From a virus: a stretch of 60,654 bases of DNA. The notes below the pieces were generated by a model. That model saw only the letters and a program-made list of their open reading frames with translations, did not search any database and was not told the DNA's origin. The DNA lies in the IMG/VR virus record IMGVR_UViG_3300023174_000180, positions 1 through 60,654 of that record; one strand, written 5' to 3'. Of the stretch, positions 40,771 to 51,120 are shown piece by piece; position 1 is the first letter of the stretch; each line of letters starts with the position of its first letter. The position numbers and the translations under genes were made by a program.

Positions 40771-41780
40771 GAAATTTACTTGAAAAAAAGTTAAAAATAG
40801 TTTTCCACGAAATGCTTGCTGGTAAAAGCCAAGCATTCGATGAATTGGATTCTAAGAATCTATATATCAAACATTACGGTGATTATGATTCTTCTATATT
40901 TGATCAATATTACATTAATTTTTATGATAAAGCTATAAATGAAGGACTGCCTTCTGAGTCAGATAAGCTTAAGTTTTTAATAAATGAAAAGGTGTGGTCT
41001 TCTGAAAATGAGTCTAAGATTGAGTACTTAGAATCTAAATTAAATAAATTAAAAGAACTTAAAAATAAAACTTATTTATTGTCTCAATTAGATAAATTAA
41101 AAAAAGAAATAGTAGATATAGAGTTTGAATTAACTAATCTAAAAAATAAAAAATCCCAGCTTTTAGACTTTACTGCTGAGAAATATGCAGACAATAAAAT
41201 GGAATACTATTACATATTAAATTCTTTTTATTTAGACGAAGATTTAAAAAATAGAAAATTCTCAGAAGAAGCTGATGATATAGAAACTTTTGGGCAATTA
41301 AACCACTATACTAGACTTCATAATCAAACTTTAGAAAAATTTAAACTACAAAATATAAAAAGAATAGCTATAGCTTCTTACTCAATGAGCTCAATGAGTC
41401 TATCACAGAATAATGCATACTATTTCTTCGGTAAGCCTATAGCTCTTTTAACTTATTATCAATCAACTTATTTTTCTTACGCTAATTATTATGAAAAAAT
41501 ATCTTCTAATTCTGAATATAAAAATGTACCAGAAGACATAAAGAAAGACGTAGATAAATTGATAGATTTCTATTCAGCTACTTCTAATTTAAGGAACAAA
41601 GTAAATCAAGAAAGAGATGTAAATGGGCCAGTCTTTGTTATGGACGCTACAGAAAAAGACTTAGATTTCTTGAATAAAAGCAAGACTAAACACGATAAAA
41701 GCGCATTAGACAGACTAGCAGAAGAACATGGTGGTGTTTTGGACTTGAATCAATTAGCGAATTTCTATAATAAAAAATAA
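40767..41780 (+). CDS. Putative tail assembly chaperone 2 (TTG start)
   Basis: This 337-residue protein starts at TTG in a TTGA overlap with the preceding gene, in the -1 frame relative to it. The middle is a coiled coil (ESKIEYLESKLNKLKELKNK) followed by LLDFTAEKYADNK, which matches the motif of chaperone 1. The C-terminal half is helical with a Tyr-rich stretch (YYQSTYFSYANYYEK). Neighbouring genes and frame are reminiscent of lambda G/T, but no canonical slippery heptamer is present. Confidence 0.5.
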   Translation: MRNLLEKKLKIVFHEMLAGKSQAFDELDSKNLYIKHYGDYDSSIFDQYYINFYDKAINEGLPSESDKLKFLINEKVWSSENESKIEYLESKLNKLKELKNKTYLLSQLDKLKKEIVDIEFELTNLKNKKSQLLDFTAEKYADNKMEYYYILNSFYLDEDLKNRKFSEEADDIETFGQLNHYTRLHNQTLEKFKLQNIKRIAIASYSMSSMSLSQNNAYYFFGKPIALLTYYQSTYFSYANYYEKISSNSEYKNVPEDIKKDVDKLIDFYSATSNLRNKVNQERDVNGPVFVMDATEKDLDFLNKSKTKHDKSALDRLAEEHGGVLDLNQLANFYNKK

Positions 41781-41791
41781 TTACATTTTTA

Positions 41792-41799
41792 AGTGTAAT
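41792..41799 (+). promoter_or_regulatory. AGTGTAAT phage promoter element before the tape measure
   Basis: AGTGTAAT lies 23 bases before the ATG at 41823, leaving room for a leader with AGGAAAAAGG (41808-41817) as ribosome site. It is the clearest octamer site with an SD leader. Confidence 0.55.
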
Positions 41800-41822
41800 A
41801 TTATTATAGGAAAAAGGCTAAT

Positions 41823-44800
41823 ATGAGTGATGTAATTCTACCAATTGATGGAGATCTTAGGCCGTTAGAAGCTAAAGTAGCAAAATTCGCCTCTAGAGGC
41901 ATAAATTTAAATCTAAAGAACAGTATATCTCAGCCCCTTGGAAGAATCACTGGTCAAGTAAGCGAATTTAATAAGTCATTAGAAGCTTCTAATGCTCGAG
42001 TTTTGGCATTCGGAGCTTCTGCAGGTGCGGTATATGCAGTCGGTAAAGCTTTCTCAGAAATAATAAAATCGACAATAGAAGTAGAAAAACAACTAGCTGA
42101 TATTAATGTAGTATTAAATACTTCGCAAAAAAGTCTTGCTAATTTTGGTAGATCATTATTTGATATAGCAAGAAACACAGCTAATCCATTTAGTGAGGTC
42201 AGCAAAGCCGCTACTGAATTTGCTCGTCAGGGTTTAGGTGTTCAAGAAACCCTAAAAAGAACAAGTGATGCTTTAGTTTTGAGTAGATTATCTGGTTTAG
42301 ATGCAGCTAAAAGCGTTGACGCATTAACTGCAGCAGTAAACAGTTTTAGTAAAGCTGGATTAAATTCAACTCAAATTATTAATAAATTAGCTAATGTTGA
42401 TGCTGGATTTGCTGTTAGTTCTGCTGATTTGGCAGAAGCTATAAGTCGAGTTGGTAGTACTGCTCAAGACGTTGGAGTTGATCTAGATCAACTTATAGCA
42501 TTAGTTACAGCAGCACAACAAACTACAGCTAGAGGAGGAGCTGTAATTGGAAATTCTTTAAAAACAATTTTTACAAGATTACAAAGAACTGACACATTAG
42601 ACAAATTAGAAGAGCTTGGAGTTAAAGTAAGAGACTTAAGTGGGGAAACTTTGCCAGCAGTTCAAGTATTACAAAATCTTTCTAAATCATTTAACGCTTT
42701 ATCTCAATCACAAAAATCTTCTGTTGCAGAAACAGTTGGAGGTGTTTATCAAATTAATATTTTGAGAGCAGCTTTAGGAGATTTAGGAAAAGCTTACAGC
42801 ATATACGGAAATGCTCTTGATACATCAAAAAATTCTACCAATCAAGCAACTAGAAGAAATGAAGAACTTAATAAAACTGTAGATGCCCAATTAAAAACTT
42901 TAGTTAATAGCTTTACCCAAGCTAGTACAGAAATTGGAGGCATTGTATTTGCTCCAACTATAAGTAAAACTGCAAATTTATTAAATGACCTATTATCTGA
43001 TTTACAAAAGCCAGAAGAAGCCAGGTCAGCAGGAAGTCAAATTGGAACAGAGGTATTAAAAGGTCTTGGCACTTTTGTTTCTGGTCCTGGTTTAGCAATT
43101 GTTGGCACAGGTTTTATTAAAATATTTAGCGGATTAGCTAAATTTAGTGCAGAAGCTTTTAAAGGATTTTTAAATATTCAAAGTGGTTCTGATAGAGTTG
43201 CTGCAGCTCAAGAAAGAATTAATTCTATATTAGCTCAGAACCCTAGTCTAATAGAAGCAGCAATACAAAAACAAAATAGTTTAGCTTCAGTTGAGCAAAG
43301 GATACTACAAATTATAGAAGCTCAAAATGCAGCAAGACTCCAAGCCACTCAAATTTCAAATAAACTTGCTCCCACAGTTATTGCTGCGGAAAATGTAGCA
43401 GTAAGAAGATCTAGAGGAAAAGCTGGAGGTTTTATACCTAATTTTGCTGCATCTTCAGAGGATCAAATGATCGAAGATCTTGGTGCTTCAAAACATGGAT
43501 ATAAAGCTGGCAAAGCTTATCGTACAACTCTATATGACGGAACAGGTGGAAGTATTCCAGCTGTGGTTAATAGTGCTGAAAGAAGAAAAGATTTTATTAA
43601 TTCAGATGGTAAAAAAGCTTCATTAGTTATTCCTCCAAATGGATTTTCTTCAGGTTTCATACCTAACTTTGCAAGAGAGTCTGAATTTGTTAAAAATCAA
43701 AAATTATATGGTAGAAGAACAAAAGATGGTTATGTAAAATTATCTGGTTCAGAAGCTGAATACGGAACACAGCAAGGTACTAAAAAATTAGGCTTAGATA
43801 TAATTGAAGAAGGTGGACTTACATGGATTAAAGAAAAAGACTATACTAAATTAAATCTTGCCATGAGGCAAAGAGATGAAACTTTAGCTATGAAAAGAGC
43901 TGGAGATTTAAATTTAAGATCAACAGGACGAGGTGGAAAAGGTTTTGATAAATTATATAATTATTCTTTAATATATCCAGGAGCAGGTGGAACATCTAAA
44001 GAATTTCCTACTTATGGGACTATAGGAAAAAATGCAAAGATAGGATTCACTGCATTTCCATTTCCATTAGGAAAAGGAGATTTTGGTCAAGAAACTGTTG
44101 GAATGGCAAAAAATGCATTAGTTGATGTTGCTAAAAAAATAGTATCTGATGCAGGAATTCCACAAAAAGTTATTGCTAAAGATAAATTTACTAATACTGT
44201 TAGATCTAATCTTGGTTTAGATGCAGTTAATTCTTTAATCGGACAATCTTTTGAGGCTGGACTATTGGCGAGTGTAGGATCAATAGCTAATAATCGTAGT
44301 AGAAATTTAGACTTAAGTTCTGGTGAAATGAGAGCTATGGCGAAAAATTTTCCATCTGCCAGAAAATTAGCTGGTAAAAAAGGTGGAGACTTTAAAAGTG
44401 CTGTAAGTCCAGATAATCTTAATAGCATGGCTTTGAAGATAGCTAAAGCAGAAGGATTGGCGCTTCCAAGCCAAGAATTTTCTACTGGAAGAGGCGGCGG
44501 AAGAGTATCTGCTGCTTCTGGTTATGCAGCAGGTATGGATAAAGCTCTCAGTTTAGCTATTAGAAGAGAAAAAATGGCAGGTATTGATTCTGATAGAATT
44601 AAAGTAGGAAAAGACGCTAGTCTTATTAGTGATCAAAATCCTTTAGGATTGGGAGTTTATAATACCAAAGACGAACCAGCTGGTTTAAGACAAGGAATTT
44701 CTAGATACGGAAGCTCTAATCAAGCTAAATTAGCTGGTATGGCAAAGGGCTTTATACCAAATTTTGCTCAAGATAAAGCGTCTGGTGGATTAGGGGATAA

Positions 44801-47800
44801 AATATTACAATTTTCTATTATATCTAGTTTATTAGCTTCTCAAGCTAAAACTCAAGCTGAAGGTGCTGCAGAAAGAGAAAAAGAAAAAGGGGCTATATCA
44901 GAACTTACTAAAAGTGCATTAGTAGCTTCAGAAGCTTTAGAGGGATTTGGTAGCGGCGCATTCATAGGTTCATTATTTGGTAAAACAATACCTGGAGCTG
45001 TCGCAGGTGGATTATCTGGAGCATATTCTGGAGCTAATAAAATTAACATGTCACAATTTGATGGTGAAATACAAAATATTAAAAATAAAGTTGGAGAGTT
45101 AAATGACGCTGCAAATAATTTAGAAGGAGTAGCAGCTAATTTAGCACCTGATTTTGAAAAATTAATATCTGCTATGGATAGTGGTGAAAATATATCAGAA
45201 TATAAGAAAGCAATTATCGATAAAATAAATCTTGATAAAAGTTTGACTGCTCAGATGAAAACTTCTGCAATGAGCGCTTTAAATAAAGATCCAAGATCTT
45301 TACAACCATTTTTGGCTCAAATGATCAATCAGATGCGAGACGAATCTGGTATTAAAGCTATATCCGCCTCTTTAAAAGAAACTAATGTAAAAAATAGTAC
45401 GCCAAGTTTAGCTGATAAACTTATGAATCGTGTGCCAGATAATTTACCCTTTGGAATTAAAAATCAACTTCAAAATGTACTAGGCAGCAAACCTGAAATA
45501 AATAAAAATTTAGCTACTCAAGATAGTGCTACAAATTTAATGTTAGGATCATTAAGTAGTTTATCTATGAAATTAGATAATAAAAAATTTATGGATTTAA
45601 GTAAGGTTTTAGTTGATAATTCTAAAAATGCAGAAGGTTTTGTAAATGCACTCATCAGTGCAAGAAAATCAATAGGAGATGCAACAGATGATTTAGATGA
45701 ATTAAAAGAGTCTCTTAAATTAGATAAAACAGGAGTAGTTGGAAAAAATATTGTAGCTGGAGGCTTAAATGCAACTGGACAATTCTTAAATCAAAAAGTA
45801 CAGACAGCTTCAGGCTTATCTAAAAGAGAACCTGGTAGACCAGGCAAATTTAGATCTAATTTAGCTGGAGCTTCTCAAATCTATAATTTAGATTATAGTG
45901 ATCCGTTAGCTATGTCAGATGAAGGTCAAGCTGATTTAGCTAAAGGATATTTATCTCAAAGTAAAAATCCATTAATAGGTGGAAATGCTACGCTCTCTTT
46001 AAGAGATAGTTTATTATCTCAAGGTATATCAGAAGAAGATATAGCAAAACAATTTCCAGAATTTAATAAAAATATTGATGAAGCAATATCGGCAAAACAA
46101 CAACAAAAAGAAGAATCGTTAAGAAAAACTTTTGAGGTCATAAACAAAGGCAAACCATTAACTAAAGAACAAGAAGCTTTAATTAAACCAAAAAATGCTA
46201 CAAGAAAAGAATTAGTAGGAGCATATAGAAAAGAAACTGCTGAAAAAATAATGCCTACAACTACTACAAAAGTTGCTAATGGGCCAGATATACAAACTCC
46301 AGTATCTAGAAAAGATTTAGGTACAACTTATGTTCCTCCAGTTATGCCACCAGCTCCAACTGCTGAAGAGCTTCAAGCTCAAAACGATGTAATTGCATTA
46401 ACAAAAACATCAGCAGAAGTTAAAAACGCCACACAAGAAAATCCTGGCGTAATTGGACCAGTCAATCAAAATCAAAATAATGGTTTTAGTTTAAATAGTT
46501 TATTAGATAATCCAATGGTAATTGGTGGAGCTACTGGATTAATTGTTAATGGATTAAGTCGTTTGAATCCATTTGGGCGAGGAAAAAATGCTGTGGCACC
46601 AGAAATTTCACAAGGAACTACAAGTCCTTCTCCAGCACAAGGAACTACAAGTCCTTCTCCAGGTCCAAAGATACCTAAGCCAGGAACTTTTAGGCCAGGG
46701 AGTCCATTACCAAAAGGAGTACCTGTAACAAACTTGCCGACTTCTCAAAGATATTTTCCAACAGCTATGAAAGGAATTCAACAAGGAAGAAATTTACTCG
46801 AAAAAGGAAAAAATTTAATAAAACCTGCTGCTGCTGCTGGATCAAGACTTTTAGGAAACGCGGCTAATGTTGTACCAAGATTTTTAGGAGCGGGAGCAAA
46901 TCTTGCAGGTTTAGAGTTAACAGGAGCAGGAGCTGGTGCAGCTTTAGGAGCTGGTGGAGCATTCTTAGCAGGCAGTGCTATAGTTGGCACTGCTATAGGA
47001 AGTACTATTGGTGGTTACCAATTGGGAGAAATGTTCGATCCAGGAGCAGAAAAACGTGGAAATTTTGCTTATAATCTAGCTCCAAGTTTATTTGGCGGAC
47101 CAAGTAAAAAAGAACAAGAAAGACAAATAAAACAAGGAGAATATCTTCAAAATTTTAACAAAGTCCAACAAGCTAAAAGGCAACAAGAAGCTAAAGAAAA
47201 ATCCGAAAGAGATGCAAGTAGAGCTGCATCTCAAAAAAGATTAGCTGATGCTACAAAAGCAAGAGAAGATTACAACAAGCCTATAGACCCACTTCGTCCT
47301 AGCATTCCTCCACCACCACCCGCTCCAAGTAGCACCAAAGGATTGTTCCAAGAAACATATGCTAGTCAAGCTTTTCCAGGAGTTAAGGGTCTTTCTGATC
47401 AAGCTACTCCATTTTCATATGGTGATCAATTCTTTAAATCTCAAGAAGATTTAACTAGTTACAGAGATCGGGTAAAGATGGGAACAGAAGATCCAATCAA
47501 ACAAGCTCAAGAAGCCAAAAGAGAAAAAATAAATCAACAAGCGCCAGCAAAAGAAGAGGATAGAAGATCTTATGACCAAGAAGACGCCAAGATAGAAAGA
47601 GAAAGAAAAAAGCAAGAAGAAGAAATCAAAAAACAAGCAGCTGAAGCAGAAAAAGCAACAATGACTCCAGAAGGATCAAATTCAAATACTAGCAATATAA
47701 ACGTAGCTCCTGTTATTACTCTAAATGCTGGAGCTAATCAAGATGAATTAATAAAACTCGTTACTAGTAAAGTACAAGAATTTGCTCAAAATTTAATGAC

Positions 47801-47885
47801 TGAAATAGATCAAAAAATGTCAGATAGAGATAAAGGTAATGTGAATCCCCCAAGGGGAATGACTGGTAATACTTTAACTGGTTAA
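41823..47885 (+). CDS. Tail tape measure protein
   Basis: This 2020-residue protein begins with the phage minor-tail/TP901-1 core (about 60-380): ARVLAFGASAGAVYAVGKAF, DINVVLNTSQKSL, TEFARQGLGVQET, RGGAVIGNSLKTIFTRLQ. It sets tail length and lies in the tail lumen. Three GFIPNFA motifs (536, 611, 976) bound two inserted segments. Hydrophobic stretches occur near 1040-1080, 1556-1580 and 1695-1735, likely membrane-active during DNA ejection. The C-terminal 250 residues are charged coiled coil with a Pro-rich spot (PPPPPAP). Simple proportion to lambda suggests a tail of roughly 300 nm if the insertions count. Confidence 0.9.
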   Translation: MSDVILPIDGDLRPLEAKVAKFASRGINLNLKNSISQPLGRITGQVSEFNKSLEASNARVLAFGASAGAVYAVGKAFSEIIKSTIEVEKQLADINVVLNTSQKSLANFGRSLFDIARNTANPFSEVSKAATEFARQGLGVQETLKRTSDALVLSRLSGLDAAKSVDALTAAVNSFSKAGLNSTQIINKLANVDAGFAVSSADLAEAISRVGSTAQDVGVDLDQLIALVTAAQQTTARGGAVIGNSLKTIFTRLQRTDTLDKLEELGVKVRDLSGETLPAVQVLQNLSKSFNALSQSQKSSVAETVGGVYQINILRAALGDLGKAYSIYGNALDTSKNSTNQATRRNEELNKTVDAQLKTLVNSFTQASTEIGGIVFAPTISKTANLLNDLLSDLQKPEEARSAGSQIGTEVLKGLGTFVSGPGLAIVGTGFIKIFSGLAKFSAEAFKGFLNIQSGSDRVAAAQERINSILAQNPSLIEAAIQKQNSLASVEQRILQIIEAQNAARLQATQISNKLAPTVIAAENVAVRRSRGKAGGFIPNFAASSEDQMIEDLGASKHGYKAGKAYRTTLYDGTGGSIPAVVNSAERRKDFINSDGKKASLVIPPNGFSSGFIPNFARESEFVKNQKLYGRRTKDGYVKLSGSEAEYGTQQGTKKLGLDIIEEGGLTWIKEKDYTKLNLAMRQRDETLAMKRAGDLNLRSTGRGGKGFDKLYNYSLIYPGAGGTSKEFPTYGTIGKNAKIGFTAFPFPLGKGDFGQETVGMAKNALVDVAKKIVSDAGIPQKVIAKDKFTNTVRSNLGLDAVNSLIGQSFEAGLLASVGSIANNRSRNLDLSSGEMRAMAKNFPSARKLAGKKGGDFKSAVSPDNLNSMALKIAKAEGLALPSQEFSTGRGGGRVSAASGYAAGMDKALSLAIRREKMAGIDSDRIKVGKDASLISDQNPLGLGVYNTKDEPAGLRQGISRYGSSNQAKLAGMAKGFIPNFAQDKASGGLGDKILQFSIISSLLASQAKTQAEGAAEREKEKGAISELTKSALVASEALEGFGSGAFIGSLFGKTIPGAVAGGLSGAYSGANKINMSQFDGEIQNIKNKVGELNDAANNLEGVAANLAPDFEKLISAMDSGENISEYKKAIIDKINLDKSLTAQMKTSAMSALNKDPRSLQPFLAQMINQMRDESGIKAISASLKETNVKNSTPSLADKLMNRVPDNLPFGIKNQLQNVLGSKPEINKNLATQDSATNLMLGSLSSLSMKLDNKKFMDLSKVLVDNSKNAEGFVNALISARKSIGDATDDLDELKESLKLDKTGVVGKNIVAGGLNATGQFLNQKVQTASGLSKREPGRPGKFRSNLAGASQIYNLDYSDPLAMSDEGQADLAKGYLSQSKNPLIGGNATLSLRDSLLSQGISEEDIAKQFPEFNKNIDEAISAKQQQKEESLRKTFEVINKGKPLTKEQEALIKPKNATRKELVGAYRKETAEKIMPTTTTKVANGPDIQTPVSRKDLGTTYVPPVMPPAPTAEELQAQNDVIALTKTSAEVKNATQENPGVIGPVNQNQNNGFSLNSLLDNPMVIGGATGLIVNGLSRLNPFGRGKNAVAPEISQGTTSPSPAQGTTSPSPGPKIPKPGTFRPGSPLPKGVPVTNLPTSQRYFPTAMKGIQQGRNLLEKGKNLIKPAAAAGSRLLGNAANVVPRFLGAGANLAGLELTGAGAGAALGAGGAFLAGSAIVGTAIGSTIGGYQLGEMFDPGAEKRGNFAYNLAPSLFGGPSKKEQERQIKQGEYLQNFNKVQQAKRQQEAKEKSERDASRAASQKRLADATKAREDYNKPIDPLRPSIPPPPPAPSSTKGLFQETYASQAFPGVKGLSDQATPFSYGDQFFKSQEDLTSYRDRVKMGTEDPIKQAQEAKREKINQQAPAKEEDRRSYDQEDAKIERERKKQEEEIKKQAAEAEKATMTPEGSNSNTSNINVAPVITLNAGANQDELIKLVTSKVQEFAQNLMTEIDQKMSDRDKGNVNPPRGMTGNTLTG
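43428..44768 (+). repeat. Three GFIPNFA motifs bounding insertions in the tape measure
   Basis: GFIPNFA is encoded at 43428-43448, 43653-43673 and 44748-44768, each preceded by a small-residue pair and followed by a polar segment. The first interval (about 68 residues) contains AGKAYRTTLYDGTGGSIPAV and NSAERRKDF. The second (about 358 residues) contains a separate folded-looking domain. DNA of the three motifs differs in codon use. Confidence 0.75.
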
Positions 47886-47914
47886 TAACATGACAAAGGC
47901 TAAAGGATAAAAAT

Positions 47915-49609
47915 ATGGCCACAAACATAGACATTACATTTTCTGATTCAAACTCTAGCTATGTGCCAACATTATTAGGTGGTATTAAAAGAGTAGCTTC
48001 TACAGAATCAAATATACCATTTAAATTTATAGAAGAATATACATTAGAAGGCTTAGTAATTGCTTTTAATAATTCAACAGGTGCAACAGATATATGGAGC
48101 AAAGTAGAAACCTTAAGTCAAAAAATAAAAACCAAAATAACGGATGATATATCGATCAATGTAAATGGCACAACTTTTTCTAACATATATAGAATAACAA
48201 GCATAAGTTTCCAAAGACCTTCTACTCCTGATCAGGATGTAAAAAGTAAGAACTTCTCAATATCTTTTGAAAGACATGTAGCGGTAGCAGACTCTTTACT
48301 ATCTACTTACGGTTTATCAAATTTAGAAAAAATTAATAGTATTGACTTCTCAATAACTTCAGAACAAAATGTCAATTCAGTAACCATAACAAAAAATTTA
48401 AATATTCAGTATACAACAATTTACACAGGTAATGTATGCGAAGAGAGCGCTAGCTCTGTCTTTACTTCAATAAATAATATTTTCACAACTTACACAAAAG
48501 GAAGGAAATACACATCTCAAACTTGCGACCAAAGAAATAAATCTTTAAACGTACAAGAAAGAGTGGTCACATTTGATAATACTAGTCAAGATTTTGGAGA
48601 ATTTTTAGGTTATGAATTGTCGATACAAAACAATGGAGTCTTTACAGTAACAGAAAATGGCAACATACAATCCAATAGTGATTCTAATACAATGTCTGCT
48701 TTAAAAACTAAAGCTGAATCTTTAAGATCTGGAGCTTTTACTAGATGTCAAAATTTTACTACAATTTATTATCAAAAATTAGGTCTTGTTGTAGGCAGTT
48801 ATAACTATAACGTACAGAATCTTCCTATAAGCTCTAATTTAAGTGTTGATGGTTCTAATATGTCAGCTACTTATTCTGTAACTTATTCAAATGACCCAAG
48901 AAATGTAACAGATGTAATAGTTGATATATCAGAAGAAGTGTCTTCTTCTGTTCTAAGAGATGAAGTCAAAAAAGTTCAAAGTGGAAGCATATTAGGAATG
49001 GGAGTAACAGATTTTACATCATCAAATCAAAAATTTTCAAAAGCAAAAACTAAATATCAATCTTTATATTCTAGCGTCCTTACAGCTGCAAAAACCTTAA
49101 ATAATCAACAAAATATTTTAAGTCATAAATATCCATCATACTTAACTAATGCAAATGTTACTTTTAATATATCAGAAGGTTCTGTAAATTTTAACCATAC
49201 ATTTGTAAGTAATAAGGGTTTTGATTCTAAAGATGCTAATTTTGTTTCTGTGTCAGCAGAAGCAACTTCTAGAGGTCCACTTCATTTAGTAAATTCATTT
49301 TTAATTTTTGGAGGCGTTCAAGAAGGTAAAGAATTAATACAAGATGTTGCTCAGGGAAAAGTTGGAGAAATTAATTTAACAGTTGATTTTCTTTTAAAGC
49401 CAAATACAACTTTAGACCAATGTATAGCTAAATTTAAACTATTTATAGATAAAATAAAAAAAGCTCCTGGATTTTTAAGAGACGTATCTTATACTCTTGA
49501 TCCAGTAGGCAGAACTTTTAATGGAACAGCTATATTTTTAGAGTTTGATAGATATAGAGAACTCAAAGATTTAGCTTTAAAAGCGGAGGCTATCGATGTC
49601 GATATTTAA
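47915..49609 (+). CDS. Large beta-rich distal tail protein
   Basis: This 564-residue protein follows the tape measure and has an AAAGG eight bases before the ATG. It is rich in Ser, Asn and Thr, with a start resembling distal-tail-like proteins (NIDITFSDSNSSYVPTLLGG, IPFKFIEEYTLEGLVIAF). Four Cys occur in the middle. A C-terminal domain repeats features of the middle domain (FNISEGSVNFNHTFVSNKG). Position fits a distal tail or baseplate subunit. No exact family is recognised. Confidence 0.5.
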   Translation: MATNIDITFSDSNSSYVPTLLGGIKRVASTESNIPFKFIEEYTLEGLVIAFNNSTGATDIWSKVETLSQKIKTKITDDISINVNGTTFSNIYRITSISFQRPSTPDQDVKSKNFSISFERHVAVADSLLSTYGLSNLEKINSIDFSITSEQNVNSVTITKNLNIQYTTIYTGNVCEESASSVFTSINNIFTTYTKGRKYTSQTCDQRNKSLNVQERVVTFDNTSQDFGEFLGYELSIQNNGVFTVTENGNIQSNSDSNTMSALKTKAESLRSGAFTRCQNFTTIYYQKLGLVVGSYNYNVQNLPISSNLSVDGSNMSATYSVTYSNDPRNVTDVIVDISEEVSSSVLRDEVKKVQSGSILGMGVTDFTSSNQKFSKAKTKYQSLYSSVLTAAKTLNNQQNILSHKYPSYLTNANVTFNISEGSVNFNHTFVSNKGFDSKDANFVSVSAEATSRGPLHLVNSFLIFGGVQEGKELIQDVAQGKVGEINLTVDFLLKPNTTLDQCIAKFKLFIDKIKKAPGFLRDVSYTLDPVGRTFNGTAIFLEFDRYRELKDLALKAEAIDVDI

Positions 49610-51119
49610 TTTATCTAATTGGGCTAGCATAAGTAATCAGCCAGTACCATATGTTACCAAAACTTTAGAGCCAATTTATGATGGTCCAGATCATATAGCT
49701 ACAAAAAGTACTTATAGATACTTAGGCGAGTATCTGCCGTTTGGTAAAGGAAATGGTGAAGATTTACCTATCAATGGGGTAGATCAAACTGATTTTCAAT
49801 TAATAACTTTTCTAAATGGTTTTACTTCAATTTTTGAAACTGATAATGGTGATAAATGTATTTTATCGGATGTAAATGTAGAGAATAATAAAGCGTATGG
49901 TATAATACCATACAACGTAACTTGTGATTGTTATAATTTTTTATCTGGTAATGGAGTTATCGGTATCTCGAATCAATTAAACTTTAATGAAAACGAAGAT
50001 CGCACAATAAACGTAGACCATAGCATTTCAATAAAATATCTAAATATAGGTCAAAATAACATAACAACCGTTAAAAGTTTAGCAAGATCTTTAACTGGAA
50101 ACGTTTCTGATTGGAAATTTTTAGATTACAATTTTGCTTCAATAAGCCCAATTTTAACTTCGTCAAGAGAAACTGCTGACATATCAGCTGGAAATTACAG
50201 TATACAACAAAGCTTTTTAATTGGAAAAGACAAAAACAATGCATTAGAAACTCCAGTAATAAAAACAAATATAACAATTCAATCTGGTTTAGACAATGCT
50301 ACTCTTAACTTAAGAGGTAATGTTTTTACTGGTAAAGCTAGTTTTGATTTAGATGATTTTAAAGATTATTTAGATTTTAGTGTCCCAACTGATTTTAAGG
50401 CTATAGGTGGTACAATATCCGACGATACATTTAGTAAAAATTTAAATTTTGATCTACAATTTTCTAATGACAAAAGAATATCCCAAAATGGCAATTTAAA
50501 AAATCAAAATATTTCTGTCGATGTGGAGTATATAACAGAAAGTTATAGAGTAAATTTTCAATCTCAAGCAGAGAATATAGTGACTATAGACAATAGTACT
50601 TTAGAAAATGATTTAATAAAAAATTCTACAGAAGCAAAAGCGCTAATGAGTTCATTTTTTGATATAAATTCCGCTTACAAATTAGAGACAATTACTGGAT
50701 ATGCTACTGGTAAAATGACCTATTCAGAATCTTCAGAAAGATCACTAAGAATAACTGGAGAAAATGGAAAAGTAAAATTTTATGATTTATCTATAAGCAT
50801 AAATGCAAAACCTGGTTTATATCAAGCTTCATTTGCTCCAATATTAAGCGGAAAGGGAGGATACTATGTACAAGATTTAGATTTTAGAACTAGGGGTACA
50901 GCCAATCTTTCCGTTCAGGGTAAGTGCACTGTAGATTCCATAGGCTCAGTAGATACTCGATCATTGTCTCAACTTTTAGATAGATATAAAAACAAATACA
51001 TGAGTGATGCCATACTTTTAAATGATGAACTCTCTTTGGATCCAAAAGCTTTATCTTTTAAATATACTTATGAGTTGAGTCACGTTGATGACTCTTTCAA
51101 GGAATATAGGGCAAAATAA
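49596..51119 (+). CDS. Beta-rich tail/baseplate protein
   Basis: This 507-residue protein overlaps the upstream gene by 14 bases. It contains extended Ser/Asn-rich strands, for example YNVTCDCYNFLSGNGVIGIS, INVDHSISIKYLNIGQNN and YYVQDLDFRTRGTANLSVQG. The order SIKYLNIG...SISINA...TANLSVQG resembles that of its neighbour at 47915-49609, so they may be distant relatives. A baseplate role is inferred from position. Confidence 0.45.
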   Translation: MSIFNLSNWASISNQPVPYVTKTLEPIYDGPDHIATKSTYRYLGEYLPFGKGNGEDLPINGVDQTDFQLITFLNGFTSIFETDNGDKCILSDVNVENNKAYGIIPYNVTCDCYNFLSGNGVIGISNQLNFNENEDRTINVDHSISIKYLNIGQNNITTVKSLARSLTGNVSDWKFLDYNFASISPILTSSRETADISAGNYSIQQSFLIGKDKNNALETPVIKTNITIQSGLDNATLNLRGNVFTGKASFDLDDFKDYLDFSVPTDFKAIGGTISDDTFSKNLNFDLQFSNDKRISQNGNLKNQNISVDVEYITESYRVNFQSQAENIVTIDNSTLENDLIKNSTEAKALMSSFFDINSAYKLETITGYATGKMTYSESSERSLRITGENGKVKFYDLSISINAKPGLYQASFAPILSGKGGYYVQDLDFRTRGTANLSVQGKCTVDSIGSVDTRSLSQLLDRYKNKYMSDAILLNDELSLDPKALSFKYTYELSHVDDSFKEYRAK

Positions 51120-51120
51120 A

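Noticed and set aside
40740-40790. Programmed -1 frameshift joining the two chaperone-like genes
   Set aside because: The frame relation fits, but no X-XXY-YYZ heptamer in the correct phase is visible before the stop; coupled reinitiation at TTGA is simpler.
51085-51120. Earlier start for the LamG-type gene
   Set aside because: The extension lies entirely inside the upstream gene; the ATG at 51121 immediately follows that gene's stop.
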